Assembly (NCBI GenBank): GCA_015057515.1
Contig: SVED01000015.1
Span: 1-34,381 of the forward strand
Origin: Lachnospiraceae bacterium
GTDB lineage: Bacteria; Bacillota; Clostridia; Lachnospirales; Lachnospiraceae
DNA length: 34,381 nucleotides
Reading direction: 5' to 3'
This document shows, in pieces, positions 16,808 to 25,653 of the stretch; the first letter of the stretch is position 1; every line of letters starts with the position of its first letter. Position numbers and translations under genes: made by a program. Below the pieces are notes generated by a model that did no database searches, was not told the DNA's origin, and saw only the letters and a list, made by a program, of their open reading frames with translations.

Positions 16808-16867
16808 TAATACCCCCATTTAGTTTTTACACTATTACATATATATGTAAAAACCAATGAGGGTATT
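16808..16867 (-). promoter_or_regulatory. Long hairpin covering the spoIVA ribosome binding site
   Basis: On the minus-strand RNA the 5' arm (about 16846-16867) pairs with the 3' arm (about 16808-16831). Two perfect or near-perfect blocks form the stem: GTTTTTACA with TGTAAAAAC (9 of 9), and AATACCCTCATT with AAATGGGGGTATT (one G-U or mismatch). The inner loop is AT-rich. The 3' arm contains the GGGGG ribosome binding site of spoIVA, so the folded form would hide it. There is no U run, so it is not a standard terminator. Confidence 0.6.
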
Positions 16868-16868
16868 A
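16840..16868 (-). promoter_or_regulatory. Sigma-E-like promoter of spoIVA
   Basis: Minus strand TAATACC (16862-16868), exactly 14 bases, then CATATATA (16840-16847). The Bacillus sigma-E consensus is KMATATT-N14-CATACAHT. Five of seven -35 and six of eight -10 positions agree. Transcription would start near 16833, downstream of the 5' arm of the hairpin. spoIVA is a known sigma-E gene in Bacillus. Confidence 0.5.
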
Positions 16869-16869
16869 C

Positions 16870-17862
16870 TTATTTTTTCTTGTATGTATTACATCTAATG
16901 TATTGTATTACTCTCTTACAATAGTCCGCATTACAGTGAATACCATCACCTGAGGCCTCTGAAGGAAGATACCCATCTTCTCCCATCACAGCAGAAGCAA
17001 TATCAAGATATATTACATCACCTCTTGTCATACACATTTCAAGTATTTTTGTATTAAATTCGTTTATTCTTTCCTGTTTATAGACGTCACTGCTTTCTGA
17101 ACCTTCTTTTGAAACAGGTAAAATACTCTCAACATATATTATTGCGTCCGGATTAACAGACAAAATATGATCTAACATTGCACTGAAATCTTCAATAAAA
17201 GCATCAATGGAAACCCAACCGAGCTCATTTATACCAAACATACAGTAATATGAATCATAGGATGTCATAGAAATAGCCTGATAGCAGGAATATTTTCCAG
17301 AATATCCATTTATATAAATGTTTTGATCTGATGTAAGCTTATCAACACTTAATCCCTTATAACAAAATCCGTTTAAGTGAGGTAATCCAGAATATAAAAT
17401 CAAACCTTCGCTTCTAGAATCTCCAATAAAAACAGAACTTGTAAAATAATTCAAATCCACAGGTTCCTCTGATGCCCTTTCAAAAATAGCATCATTATAC
17501 CAGTTGTTACCTTCAATCTCCTCAACCGGAGCCAAAGAAGTCTCTGGAACAACAAATTCAATTGCACTAATTGTTTCTGGATCAAGAACTGGTACAGTTG
17601 TTGCTATCTCCTCATCTACAGCAATATCACTATAATCAATCCTTGATATATGACCTATTCCTATATCTGCCTGAATACCAACATCAATCTGTCCGCCTTT
17701 CATAGCATCCTTTGCGGAATGTTTTTTTACAACAGTATACCCTACAATTCCAAGAATTAATAAGATGCAAAGCGTGGTTGAAATAATAAACCTTATTTTT
17801 CTTTTCTTTTTTAATTTTAATCGAATTATATCTTCGCGAGTAATTCTATTAGTACTCTTCAT
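16870..17862 (-). CDS. Membrane-anchored SGNH/GDSL-type hydrolase-like protein
   Basis: I do not recognise a named gene. The 330-residue protein has a basic N-terminus, one membrane helix (about 24-45), an extracytoplasmic linker rich in acidic and small residues (about 50-135) and an SGNH-type domain (about 140-330). Block I is FIGDSRSEG with candidate nucleophile Ser149, and block V is DGIH with candidate Asp306 and His309. A GINELGW segment may be the block III region with the Asn. Such domains deacetylate or esterify cell-wall sugars or lipids. The ATG at 17862 follows GTGAGG; the GTG at 17874 lies within that site. It is 20 bases after gpsA and directly before spoIVA, the place occupied by yphE-yphF in Bacillus. 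A role in envelope or spore layers is inference from position. Confidence 0.75.
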   Translation of the reverse strand: MKSTNRITREDIIRLKLKKKRKIRFIISTTLCILLILGIVGYTVVKKHSAKDAMKGGQIDVGIQADIGIGHISRIDYSDIAVDEEIATTVPVLDPETISAIEFVVPETSLAPVEEIEGNNWYNDAIFERASEEPVDLNYFTSSVFIGDSRSEGLILYSGLPHLNGFCYKGLSVDKLTSDQNIYINGYSGKYSCYQAISMTSYDSYYCMFGINELGWVSIDAFIEDFSAMLDHILSVNPDAIIYVESILPVSKEGSESSDVYKQERINEFNTKILEMCMTRGDVIYLDIASAVMGEDGYLPSEASGDGIHCNADYCKRVIQYIRCNTYKKK

Positions 17863-17882
17863 AATAATCCTCACACTTTATA

Positions 17883-18890
17883 CTACTGCCATGTTAATGA
17901 TACGGCCTCCGCAGTTTTATTTCTTCCTAATAATTGCTTCATAGCTTCACTTGCTTTTAAATCCTCAAATAACACCTTATTGATAGTCTCTACCATAGGC
18001 ATATGTACATCATATTTTTTGCTAAGCAACATTGCTGCCTTGGCAGAATATACTCCCTCAACAACCATCTTTACCTCATCCATAGCTTCCTTATAGGTTT
18101 TGCCCTGTCCAATAAGATAGCCTGCATTACGATTACGACTATGAGCAGAAGCACATGTAACAATTAAATCACCTATACCAGAAAGTCCTGCAAAAGTTTC
18201 TACTTTTCCACCCATTGCAACACCAAGTCTTGATATTTCTGATATACCTCTGGTAATAATAGCTGCTTTTGTGTTATCACCGCAACCAAGACCATCTGCC
18301 ATACCTGCTGCTAGGGCAATAACATTTTTTAGAGCACCACCAAGCTCTATGCCAATAACATCGGGACTTGTATAAACTCTAAAGAAATCAGACATAAATA
18401 CATCCTGAATAAGATCAGCAATCTTTTTATTTGTAGAACCCGCCACTACGGTAGTTGGCATACGCTTACCTACTTCCTCTGCATGACTAGGGCCTGATAA
18501 AACTGCAACCTCTACCTGTGGTATCTCTGAGCTTATAACCTCTGTTAAAGTCATAAGGGTTTCTTCCTCAATTCCTTTTGATACATTGACAATAACCTGG
18601 TCTTTCGAAACAAATGGGGCAATAGTTTTAGCAGTACTTCTTATAAATGGAGATGGCACAACCATAACAAGTAACTGTGCCCCCGTAACAGCTTCCTCTG
18701 GAACTGTTGTAAAATCAACATTTCCACTAACAATAACACCCGGAAGCTTTGTCTTATGCTCCCTATATTCTTTTAACATAGCTATCTCATCTTTATCTAT
18801 AGACCATACAGTCACCTCATGTCCATTACCAGAAAGCAGGGCTGTAAGAGCAATACCCCAACTGCCTGCACCAAGAACACCTATCTTCAT
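17883..18890 (-). CDS. gpsA: Glycerol-3-phosphate dehydrogenase [NAD(P)+]
   Basis: Reduces dihydroxyacetone phosphate to sn-glycerol-3-phosphate, the backbone for phospholipids. The N-terminal Rossmann fold begins MKIGVLGAGSWG (GAGSWG at 7-12). VSKGIE (103-108), SGPSHAEEV (132-140), the ELGGALKN block with catalytic Lys188, and SGIGDLIVTCASAHSRNRNAG complete the family signature. The start is the ATG at 18890, 6 bases after AGGAGG; the upstream in-frame TTG at 18896 lies in the spacer. The length of 335 residues is typical. It follows plsY by 15 bases, so the maker and the acylating user of glycerol-3-phosphate are encoded side by side. Confidence 0.97.
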   Translation of the reverse strand: MKIGVLGAGSWGIALTALLSGNGHEVTVWSIDKDEIAMLKEYREHKTKLPGVIVSGNVDFTTVPEEAVTGAQLLVMVVPSPFIRSTAKTIAPFVSKDQVIVNVSKGIEEETLMTLTEVISSEIPQVEVAVLSGPSHAEEVGKRMPTTVVAGSTNKKIADLIQDVFMSDFFRVYTSPDVIGIELGGALKNVIALAAGMADGLGCGDNTKAAIITRGISEISRLGVAMGGKVETFAGLSGIGDLIVTCASAHSRNRNAGYLIGQGKTYKEAMDEVKMVVEGVYSAKAAMLLSKKYDVHMPMVETINKVLFEDLKASEAMKQLLGRNKTAEAVSLTWQ

Positions 18891-18905
18891 AAGCAACCTC
18901 CTAAC

Positions 18906-19574
18906 CTAAGCTTCCTTTTTAGCTCCAATCTTATTTTCCTCATGATTAATAAGTCTGATTATATTTGCCTTATGTCTATAAATTGCCATAATTGCAAGAG
19001 CACTGACAACTATTACACTCTCAACCATAGCCTTATATGACATATCATTCTCCAGATTAAATGAATACTTGCCATTAAATGCAAATATTCCATATTCTAC
19101 AGCCAACATAGTAACTATAACAATAGAACCTACAGATACATATCTTGTTATAACAACAATAACAACAAAAGCAATCAAACAGGAAAACATAATAACCGGA
19201 TCAAAAGTTCCCGCTATAATACCTGCTGTTGCTGCAATTCCTTTTCCTCCTCTAAAAGATAAATAAAAAGGAAAATTATGTCCTAAAACTGCACCAAAAC
19301 CGGCATAAGCAATATATAAATACACTTCATCCGGTGCAAAATGACCCATAACAGCTCTTGCAATGGCACAGGAAATAAACGCTTTAAAGAAGTCTCCCAG
19401 CAATACTATAATTCCTGCTTTTTTTCCTAAAACTCTAAGGGCATTGGTTGTACCTGCATTTCCACTTCCATGCTCTCTTATATCTATTCCATTCATTCTT
19501 CCATATATATATGAAGTTTGAATAAGTCCAAAACAATATCCACCTAAAAGACATAAAACTCTTGCTAGTATCAT
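18906..19574 (-). CDS. plsY: Acyl-phosphate:glycerol-3-phosphate acyltransferase
   Basis: Integral membrane enzyme that puts the first acyl chain on glycerol-3-phosphate, using acyl-phosphate. Five or more membrane helices are visible. The three conserved loops are [12 protein letters not shown] (36-47), [16 protein letters not shown] (97-112) and a degenerate third loop near 145-155. The 222 residues are slightly longer than the usual 190-210, the excess being a charged C-terminal tail with [15 protein letters not shown]. The ATG at 19574 overlaps the der stop codon in an ATGA arrangement, so translation is probably coupled. Confidence 0.96.
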   Translation of the reverse strand: MILARVLCLLGGYCFGLIQTSYIYGRMNGIDIREHGSGNAGTTNALRVLGKKAGIIVLLGDFFKAFISCAIARAVMGHFAPDEVYLYIAYAGFGAVLGHNFPFYLSFRGGKGIAATAGIIAGTFDPVIMFSCLIAFVVIVVITRYVSVGSIVIVTMLAVEYGIFAFNGKYSFNLENDMSYKAMVESVIVVSALAIMAIYRHKANIIRLINHEENKIGAKKEA

Positions 19575-20896
19575 TCTTTTTCTTTCCTCTCACGTATGAT
19601 AAATCTAAGTGGTGTTCCTCTAAAACCAAACGCTTCTCTTATTTTATTCTCTATATATCTAGTATAGGAAAAATGCATAAGTTCCTTGTCATTCACAAAA
19701 ATAACAAAGGTTGGTGGTTTCACGGAAACCTGAGTTATATAGTAAAGTCTAAGTCTTTTCCCCTTGTCAGATGGTGGCTGATTTAAAGCTACCGCTTCCG
19801 CCATAATCTCATTGACAACACCAGTGCCTATACGTAGAGAATGATTTTCAATTACTGCATCGATTGTCTCAAATAGCTTAGGCAATCTCTGACCTGTAGC
19901 TGCAGATACAAAAAGAAGCTCTGCATATGGCATATATGATAACTTTTGTCTGATATCGTTAGTAAACTTATTCATGGTCTTATCATCCTTTTCGATGGCA
20001 TCCCATTTGTTTACAACAATAATCATTCCCTTGCCTCTTTCATGAGCAATACCTGCAATCTTAGTATCCTGATCAGTTATACCTTCAACTGCATCTATAA
20101 CAAGAACTGCAACGTTACAGCGTTCTACCGCAGATACAGTACGAATAATACTATACCTTTCAATTTCTTCCTTTATTTTGTTTTTACGACGAAGACCTGC
20201 TGTATCAATAAATACATACTCTGTTCCATTTCTTTTTATAGTTGTATCTATAGCGTCTCTTGTTGTTCCAGCTATATCAGATACAATAACCCTATCTTCA
20301 CCCAATAATTTGTTAATGATTGATGACTTACCTACATTTGGCTTACCTATAATTGCAACTCGTGGTCTGTCATCCTCTTCCTCCTCCGTTGCAGAATCTG
20401 GAAAATATTTAACAACCTCATCAAGCATATCACCAAGGCCAAGCTGTGAAGCAGCAGAAATAGGCATAGGATCACCTATACCTAAATTATAAAACTCATA
20501 CACATCTGGCATAAACTTATCAAAGCTATCAACCTTATTTACAACAAGAACAACTGGTTTACCTGAACGTCTAAGCATATCTGCAACCTTGCCATCAGCA
20601 TCAACAAGACCTTGACGTACATCTGTGATAAACATAATGACATCTGCTGTTGCAATGGCAATTTCTGCCTGCTCTCGCATACTTTTTAGTATAATATCGT
20701 TACTCTCCGGCTCAATACCACCTGTATCTACAATCGTAAAGTTATAATTAAGCCATGAAACGTCTGCATATATTCTATCTCTCGTAACACCTGGTGTATC
20801 CTGCACAATAGATATCTTATCTCCTGCTAAGGTGTTAAAGAGTGTCGACTTACCTACATTGGGTCTGCCTACTATGGCTACAACCGGTCTGCTCAT
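19571..20896 (-). CDS. der: Ribosome biogenesis GTPase Der (EngA)
   Basis: Double-GTPase needed for 50S subunit maturation. The first G domain has GRPNVGKST (10-18), DTPG (33-36), DTGG (57-60) and NKVD (120-123). The second has GKPNVGKSS (184-192), DTAG and NKWD. The C-terminal KH-like domain includes [20 protein letters not shown] and [20 protein letters not shown]. An acidic linker (EEEEDD, about 171-176) joins the G domains. The start is the ATG at 20896 after a GGAG site; the ATG at 20914 adds six residues (MKWRNK) not seen in the family and its codons overlap the ribosome binding site. The length is 441 residues. It follows the DUF512 gene by 50 bases and overlaps plsY. Confidence 0.97.
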   Translation of the reverse strand: MSRPVVAIVGRPNVGKSTLFNTLAGDKISIVQDTPGVTRDRIYADVSWLNYNFTIVDTGGIEPESNDIILKSMREQAEIAIATADVIMFITDVRQGLVDADGKVADMLRRSGKPVVLVVNKVDSFDKFMPDVYEFYNLGIGDPMPISAASQLGLGDMLDEVVKYFPDSATEEEEDDRPRVAIIGKPNVGKSSIINKLLGEDRVIVSDIAGTTRDAIDTTIKRNGTEYVFIDTAGLRRKNKIKEEIERYSIIRTVSAVERCNVAVLVIDAVEGITDQDTKIAGIAHERGKGMIIVVNKWDAIEKDDKTMNKFTNDIRQKLSYMPYAELLFVSAATGQRLPKLFETIDAVIENHSLRIGTGVVNEIMAEAVALNQPPSDKGKRLRLYYITQVSVKPPTFVIFVNDKELMHFSYTRYIENKIREAFGFRGTPLRFIIRERKEKE

Positions 20897-20946
20897 TTTA
20901 TTTCTCCATTTCATTTATTTCTTGATAATCTCAAGAAGTTTCTTAT

Positions 20947-22269
20947 CTAATCTAAAATACTACTCAAAAAATCCGTACCGCTTGATTGTACAATAATCAC
21001 AGGGACTTGTAAAGCATTTTGAAATTCTTCTAGTGTCATATCATCCAAAAAAATATCCTCATCCGCTTTAAGGCAATTACATGGTAAAATCACTCCATCA
21101 CCCAAATCCTTCCCCTGCAACTGTGCTACTATATCTTTACCTGTCAAAAGTCCTGTTACTGTTATTTTTTCACCGAAAAAATCATTTTTTATTGGGCATA
21201 CATTAATCTTAATGTTTGGAGCAACTTTTTTAATTTTTTCTGTGGCCATAACCATATAATCATATACAAGCATACCACATATATTAGTCAAGGTTTTTGA
21301 CTTCATATAAAGTTTACCCTTATGTTCATCCAAGTACTCATCAATAGCGTTATCTAATTCACTGTGCATAAGTCTAACCATGCCAACACCATTTTCAAGC
21401 TGACCATATCCGTCATAAGATTCCTCTTCAGGGATAGGAATACCTGAGTTGATATACCATTCGTCACTGGCATGAACAAAGTGTGTTCCAAATTTCTCTA
21501 ATGCAATTTGTTGAAACTTATTTACTGTCTGAATCAGATTAATGGCATCTTCTTTGTTAAAGCTTTCCAGCTTATACAATCCCTCTCTATGCTTAGAGAG
21601 ACCTACAGGAACTATAGTTACACTCTCTAAAACAGGGGCATATTTAATCAAGTCTGATAAAGTCCTCTCTAACTCAGCACCATCATTGAGACCCTTACAT
21701 AAAACTATCTGAGCATTCATTGGTACCTTTGCCTCAAATAGCATATCAATATAATGTAACACCTCTCCGGCAAATCTATTGTTAAGCATTTTGCATCTAA
21801 GCTCAGGATTAGTTGTGTGAATGGATATATTAATTGGAGCTAGCTTATATTCAATAATACGTTTAATATCCTTTTCCTTAAGGTTTGTAAGAGATACATA
21901 ATTGCCCTGCAAAAATGATAATCTGGTATCATCATCTTTGAAATATATAGTTTCTCTCATGCCTTTTGGATTTTGATCAATGAAGCAGAAAACGCACTTA
22001 TTGTGACAATTTCTATACTGGTCCATGAGAGATTCTCCAAATATTAGACCCAATTCCTCATCTGAATCCTTTTCTACCTCAAGAAGCCACTGTTCCCCAT
22101 CCTTCTTTTCAATAAGTATCTCTAAATACTCATCATCGACAAGAAATTGATAATCAAATATATCTTCGATTTCCTTATTGTTAATAGAAACTAGCATATC
22201 CCCAGCTTCTATCTCCAATTCCTCAGCAATGCTTCCTTCTTCAATTCCATCAATAATATGTTTCTTCAT
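20947..22269 (-). CDS. DUF512 protein: PDZ domain plus radical-SAM-like iron-sulfur domain
   Basis: A conserved protein of unknown reaction. Residues 1-70 form a PDZ-like domain (GSIAEELEIEAGDMLVSINN). Residues about 80-280 are radical-SAM-like with a CX3CX2C cluster motif at Cys88, Cys92 and Cys95 (NCHNKCVFCFIDQ), and the C-terminal part (about 285-430) is the DUF512 region with a CNCL pair near 399-402. The 440 residues fit the family. Homologues in Clostridia and cyanobacteria often lie next to der, as here, so a link to ribosome assembly or to a modified translation component is a reasonable guess, but no substrate is known to me. The ribosome binding site is weak (GGAC). It comes 20 bases after pgeF. 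Confidence 0.85.
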   Translation of the reverse strand: MKKHIIDGIEEGSIAEELEIEAGDMLVSINNKEIEDIFDYQFLVDDEYLEILIEKKDGEQWLLEVEKDSDEELGLIFGESLMDQYRNCHNKCVFCFIDQNPKGMRETIYFKDDDTRLSFLQGNYVSLTNLKEKDIKRIIEYKLAPINISIHTTNPELRCKMLNNRFAGEVLHYIDMLFEAKVPMNAQIVLCKGLNDGAELERTLSDLIKYAPVLESVTIVPVGLSKHREGLYKLESFNKEDAINLIQTVNKFQQIALEKFGTHFVHASDEWYINSGIPIPEEESYDGYGQLENGVGMVRLMHSELDNAIDEYLDEHKGKLYMKSKTLTNICGMLVYDYMVMATEKIKKVAPNIKINVCPIKNDFFGEKITVTGLLTGKDIVAQLQGKDLGDGVILPCNCLKADEDIFLDDMTLEEFQNALQVPVIIVQSSGTDFLSSILD

Positions 22270-22289
22270 AATAAAATGTCCATTTCAAA

Positions 22290-23213
22290 TTATTTTATCA
22301 TTATAACCGCCGCAAGATTTCCTCTTAAACCATTTGTGGCTCTGTGAGAAAATAAAATATTGCTGTTACAGCAGGTACAAATATCTGGCATGGCAATATG
22401 CTCCTCTAAAACCCCTGCGCCAAGTAGATTATATTTACAAGCAAGATGTAAATCAAGAAGGAATTTGTCCTTTCCTTTGTATGTAAATAACTCATTACAT
22501 TCCTCTTCTGAATAGGACCTCATAAAAGCCTCATAAACGTCTTCACTAACCTCATAGCAGGACTTACATATAGAAGGGCCAATGGCACACACAATATCCT
22601 CTGACCTAGAGCCATATTCTTCTGACATAGTTTCTATCATAAGTGCACCAATCTTTGATACTGTTCCCTTCCACCCTGAATGTGCTAAAGCAACCACAGA
22701 CTTAACCGGGTCATAAAAGTAAATAGGAACACAATCCGCAAAAAATGTTATAAGAGGTATATTCTTTTCGTTTGTAACTAAACCGTCCACCCCTATTATA
22801 TCACTTTCTTTTGTAATTCCTTTTCCTATATCTTCACTAGTAACCTTTTTTATAACTGTAGTATGAACCTGATCAGAAAAAACTAACCGCTCACTATCAT
22901 AACCACATGCTTTAGCAAAACGCTTATGGTTTTCTAATACATTTTCCCTATCATCGCCCCTTGAAAAGCTTAAATTCATACTTGATAAATGTCCCTTGCT
23001 GACACCTCCCAATCTTGTTGAAAAGCCATGAATAATATTATTATAAGCAGATAAAATATCGTATTTTATTACTGGAATACATTTACCCTCAACCATGGGA
23101 TATTCTATTGAAGTATATCTATTTTCTTTTGTTGTAATATATTTTATATTATTTTCCTGATGTTTAAGTAACTCACCTTCTGATAATGTTAAATTAAATT
23201 TTACTCTTGTCAT
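22290..23213 (-). CDS. pgeF: Multicopper polyphenol oxidase / LACC1-like protein (PgeF/YfiH family)
   Basis: Family members act on purine nucleosides or, in E. coli, edit peptidoglycan by removing L-Ser-containing precursors. The zinc-binding signature is complete: His117 (SDQVH), Cys161 (FFADC) and His178 (LAHSGWKGT), plus IHGFSTRLGGVS (61-72), AIGPSICKSCYEV and the C-terminal SHRATNGLRGN. I set the start at the ATG at 23213 behind GGGGTGA, only 4 bases after the yraN stop, giving 307 residues. This is longer than the usual 240-280 because of about 45 extra N-terminal residues. The ATG at 23240 lies inside yraN and upstream of the ribosome binding site. Confidence 0.9.
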   Translation of the reverse strand: MTRVKFNLTLSEGELLKHQENNIKYITTKENRYTSIEYPMVEGKCIPVIKYDILSAYNNIIHGFSTRLGGVSKGHLSSMNLSFSRGDDRENVLENHKRFAKACGYDSERLVFSDQVHTTVIKKVTSEDIGKGITKESDIIGVDGLVTNEKNIPLITFFADCVPIYFYDPVKSVVALAHSGWKGTVSKIGALMIETMSEEYGSRSEDIVCAIGPSICKSCYEVSEDVYEAFMRSYSEEECNELFTYKGKDKFLLDLHLACKYNLLGAGVLEEHIAMPDICTCCNSNILFSHRATNGLRGNLAAVIMIK

Positions 23214-23217
23214 ATAT

Positions 23218-23574
23218 TCACCCCACATAATCAAATGCATTTACTATATGCGTAATTTCATTGCCTAAAATACCTATAACATCAAACCTAAAAGCTGTAT
23301 TATCCATGGATATTTTATTTTTATTAATATAAAACAATGCTGCTTTAGATATCTGTTTTTGCTTGTGCATATCTACCGCCTCAAGTGGGTTACCACTTCC
23401 AAGACCACTCCTGTATTTTACTTCCACGAATACAATAGTGCTACCATCTCTTGCAACTATATCAATCTCACCCTGTTTGATTCTAAAATTGGTTTGAATG
23501 ATAAAATATCCCTTATCCTGCAAGAATTTTACTGCAAGTTCCTCCTTGCTTTGTCCTACTTTTCTTTTGTTCAT
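23218..23574 (-). CDS. yraN: YraN family (UPF0102) nuclease-fold protein
   Basis: Small protein with the restriction-endonuclease-like fold, 118 residues as usual. The putative metal site is visible: GE-x-D-I-V-A (36-42) followed by FVEVKYR (about 49-55), the E/D-ExK pattern of this fold. The biological role is poorly defined and is often thought to be DNA processing. The ATG at 23574 follows GAGG and lies 9 bases after the FlhB-like gene. In many bacteria yraN neighbours rnhB and lepB, as here. Confidence 0.93.
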   Translation of the reverse strand: MNKRKVGQSKEELAVKFLQDKGYFIIQTNFRIKQGEIDIVARDGSTIVFVEVKYRSGLGSGNPLEAVDMHKQKQISKAALFYINKNKISMDNTAFRFDVIGILGNEITHIVNAFDYVG

Positions 23575-23583
23575 GAATACCTC

Positions 23584-23898
23584 TTACGCTCTGTCTAATT
23601 TAGCTTTTATTTTGTCCATCTTATCCACATAAACTAATATCTCAGCAACAACTCCATAAAGCTCTGGTGGAATACATTCACCGATATCCAGCTTTAGAAG
23701 TGTCTCTGTAAGGTTTGTATCCTTATATAAAGGCACGTCACTTTCCTTTGCTGCATCAATAATCTTGTCAGCCAAGGCTCCCTGTCCTGCTGCAACAACC
23801 TGTGGCGCCTGATTACCCGGCTCATACATAAGTGCAACAGCCTTACGCTTTTCAGTTGGTTTTTTATTTACTTCACTGCCGTATCTATACTCAGGCAT
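23584..23898 (-). CDS. FlhB-like export-switch protein, C-terminal domain only (YlqH-type)
   Basis: A 104-residue protein resembling only the cytoplasmic C-terminal domain of FlhB, the gate protein of flagellar type III export. Matches include AVALMYEPGNQAPQVVAAGQ, ADKIIDAAKESDVPLYKD and IPPELYGVVAEILVYV. There is no membrane part, and the self-cleaving NPTH motif of FlhB is absent; the aligned position reads KRKAVAL. Such stand-alone FlhB-like proteins (YlqH in Bacillus, FhlB elsewhere) can partly replace the FlhB domain. It lies 8 bases after the FliK-like gene, and FliK is the natural partner of the FlhB C-terminus, which supports a shared role in switching export specificity. The ribosome binding site is AGGTGA. 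Confidence 0.88.
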   Translation of the reverse strand: MPEYRYGSEVNKKPTEKRKAVALMYEPGNQAPQVVAAGQGALADKIIDAAKESDVPLYKDTNLTETLLKLDIGECIPPELYGVVAEILVYVDKMDKIKAKLDRA

Positions 23899-23906
23899 AA
23901 CATCAC

Positions 23907-25643
23907 CTACATTCTAATATCAAAGGAGTATCTTTTAACACTCTGTTCTAAATCCACTCCAAACATTTCATCTACAACCATGCTTCCAGATGTAGCAATA
24001 CTTGGTTCCCTGGTGATAACTTCATTCTTAAGGGAGAATCCTGCTTCATTTACTGCCTTTTCCAAAATAGTCATATGCTCATCCAGTATTTTTGCACTTA
24101 CCTCGTCTTCAACATAAAATCTGGTATTTACCATTCCGCCCCTTAAGCTTACATGAACATCCGTAGGTCCTAAATGGTCCATATCCAAATGCAAAAGAGC
24201 ACTTACATCCTCTTTGTTCTCAGAAAGTTTTTTCTTGTTCATATATACAAATAGCTCTGAATTCATTTCATTGTTGCCAAGTTTTACCGGAATCTGTGCA
24301 TAAGAAAACATATTATTAAGGTTCTGTATAAAATCAAGCCTTTCCTGCATACCCTTTGCAGAATTAGACAGTTGCTCACCTGCACTTCCACCTTTTCCTC
24401 CAAACGCCTCTGCAAGATTATTTGTTTTCTCGTACATTTTGTTATATAATTCATCTAATTCCTGAGGACTTTTCATATTATTTCCATCTAAAGTGAATTT
24501 TTCCTTAATACCACTTTTGAGTAATTCTTTATATTCCTCGGTCTGGAAGAAAGCTTTTATGTCTGTAGCACTTATATCACTATCATTTGTCTGTTTCAAA
24601 AGCTCATTTATATTATTTAGAAGTTTCATTGAGCTATGGGAATCATCTGCAAGTTTTTGAATATGTTCCTCCGGAATACCCATATTTCTTAATGAATCAA
24701 ATATATTGTTTAAAGTTTCCGGTGTAAGACCGGTCTTATCTGATAACATCTGCAAATTCTGCTGAGTAAAATCAGCTGTAGATGCAACAGTTTGCTCACC
24801 TAAAACCATTCCCTCTGTCAATGTAGCACCATTAGATAAAGCAGGTACATCATTTAAAGTCACAGTTTCCCCTGTTTTAAACAAATTTGGGTCTGCTATA
24901 TCACCCTCGTCTGATATCGCGGAAAGTAAAGTCTGATTAAATTCTAATATTTCCAAAGTAGCTTGAGGATTACTGCTTGCAGATGAAGAAATATCATTTA
25001 GTACATTTGCGGATAAGTTCAAAATACTTTGAGACATACCATTCATATTGTTGACCAACTGATGGTTATTTGACATAAATGCCTCAAATTGTCCAATGCT
25101 TGATTCAGTTACAGGTATACCAAGCTTATTCATAGATACCAATGTATCAATAGAAGCATCCGGATATTTGTACGACTGTTGCATAATTCGTTGCATAGAA
25201 CCCTTATCTACCGCCATATTATTATTCATTAGAGATTCCGCAATTTGATAATTCTTAGCCGTAGGAGACAAATTGTTTACATCTAACACCTTGAATATAG
25301 CATTATCCTTCATCATATCTGCTGATTGAGCAAATGGCTTGATAGTTACATTTGTGCCATTGTTTTCCTTAACCTGAAATGTAATGGCATCACCAATATT
25401 AAGGTTTACAGATTCTCCCATATGTGCAAGAAGGGTTTGATTTCCCTCCATAAGAATATTCACCTGATCACCTGTTATATTTAGAATTTGACCGCGAAAA
25501 AGCTGCCCCTCTGCCGCCTGAGTAATCTGAGCATTACCAGATATATTTCCCATGGAAACAGCTGGCTGATTACCCTGCACAGGAGTATTGGTCAATATAG
25601 GTTTTCCAGTGTTTGCACTGATGTTAAAATCAGAAATCTGCAT
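23907..25643 (-). CDS. FliK-like flagellar hook-length control family protein (YlqG position)
   Basis: The C-terminal 100 residues match the FliK hook-length domain: LLHLDMDHLGPTDVHVSLRG (about 482-501), then VNTRFYVEDEVSAKILDEHM and a helix with LEKAVNEAGFSL. The N-terminal part (about 40-105) is a small beta-rich segment (RGQILNITGDQVNILMEG), and the long middle (110-450) is Asn/Ser/Gln-rich and predicted helical or disordered, as expected for a ruler-like protein. At 578 residues it is larger than many FliK proteins. The ATG at 25643 has an AGGGTGA site and the gene follows rnhB by 10 bases. No hook, basal-body or flagellin genes are nearby. It may be a FliK paralogue with a separate role; the Bacillus gene in this position is ylqG. 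Confidence 0.8.
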   Translation of the reverse strand: MQISDFNISANTGKPILTNTPVQGNQPAVSMGNISGNAQITQAAEGQLFRGQILNITGDQVNILMEGNQTLLAHMGESVNLNIGDAITFQVKENNGTNVTIKPFAQSADMMKDNAIFKVLDVNNLSPTAKNYQIAESLMNNNMAVDKGSMQRIMQQSYKYPDASIDTLVSMNKLGIPVTESSIGQFEAFMSNNHQLVNNMNGMSQSILNLSANVLNDISSSASSNPQATLEILEFNQTLLSAISDEGDIADPNLFKTGETVTLNDVPALSNGATLTEGMVLGEQTVASTADFTQQNLQMLSDKTGLTPETLNNIFDSLRNMGIPEEHIQKLADDSHSSMKLLNNINELLKQTNDSDISATDIKAFFQTEEYKELLKSGIKEKFTLDGNNMKSPQELDELYNKMYEKTNNLAEAFGGKGGSAGEQLSNSAKGMQERLDFIQNLNNMFSYAQIPVKLGNNEMNSELFVYMNKKKLSENKEDVSALLHLDMDHLGPTDVHVSLRGGMVNTRFYVEDEVSAKILDEHMTILEKAVNEAGFSLKNEVITREPSIATSGSMVVDEMFGVDLEQSVKRYSFDIRM

Positions 25644-25653
25644 TTAAATCACC

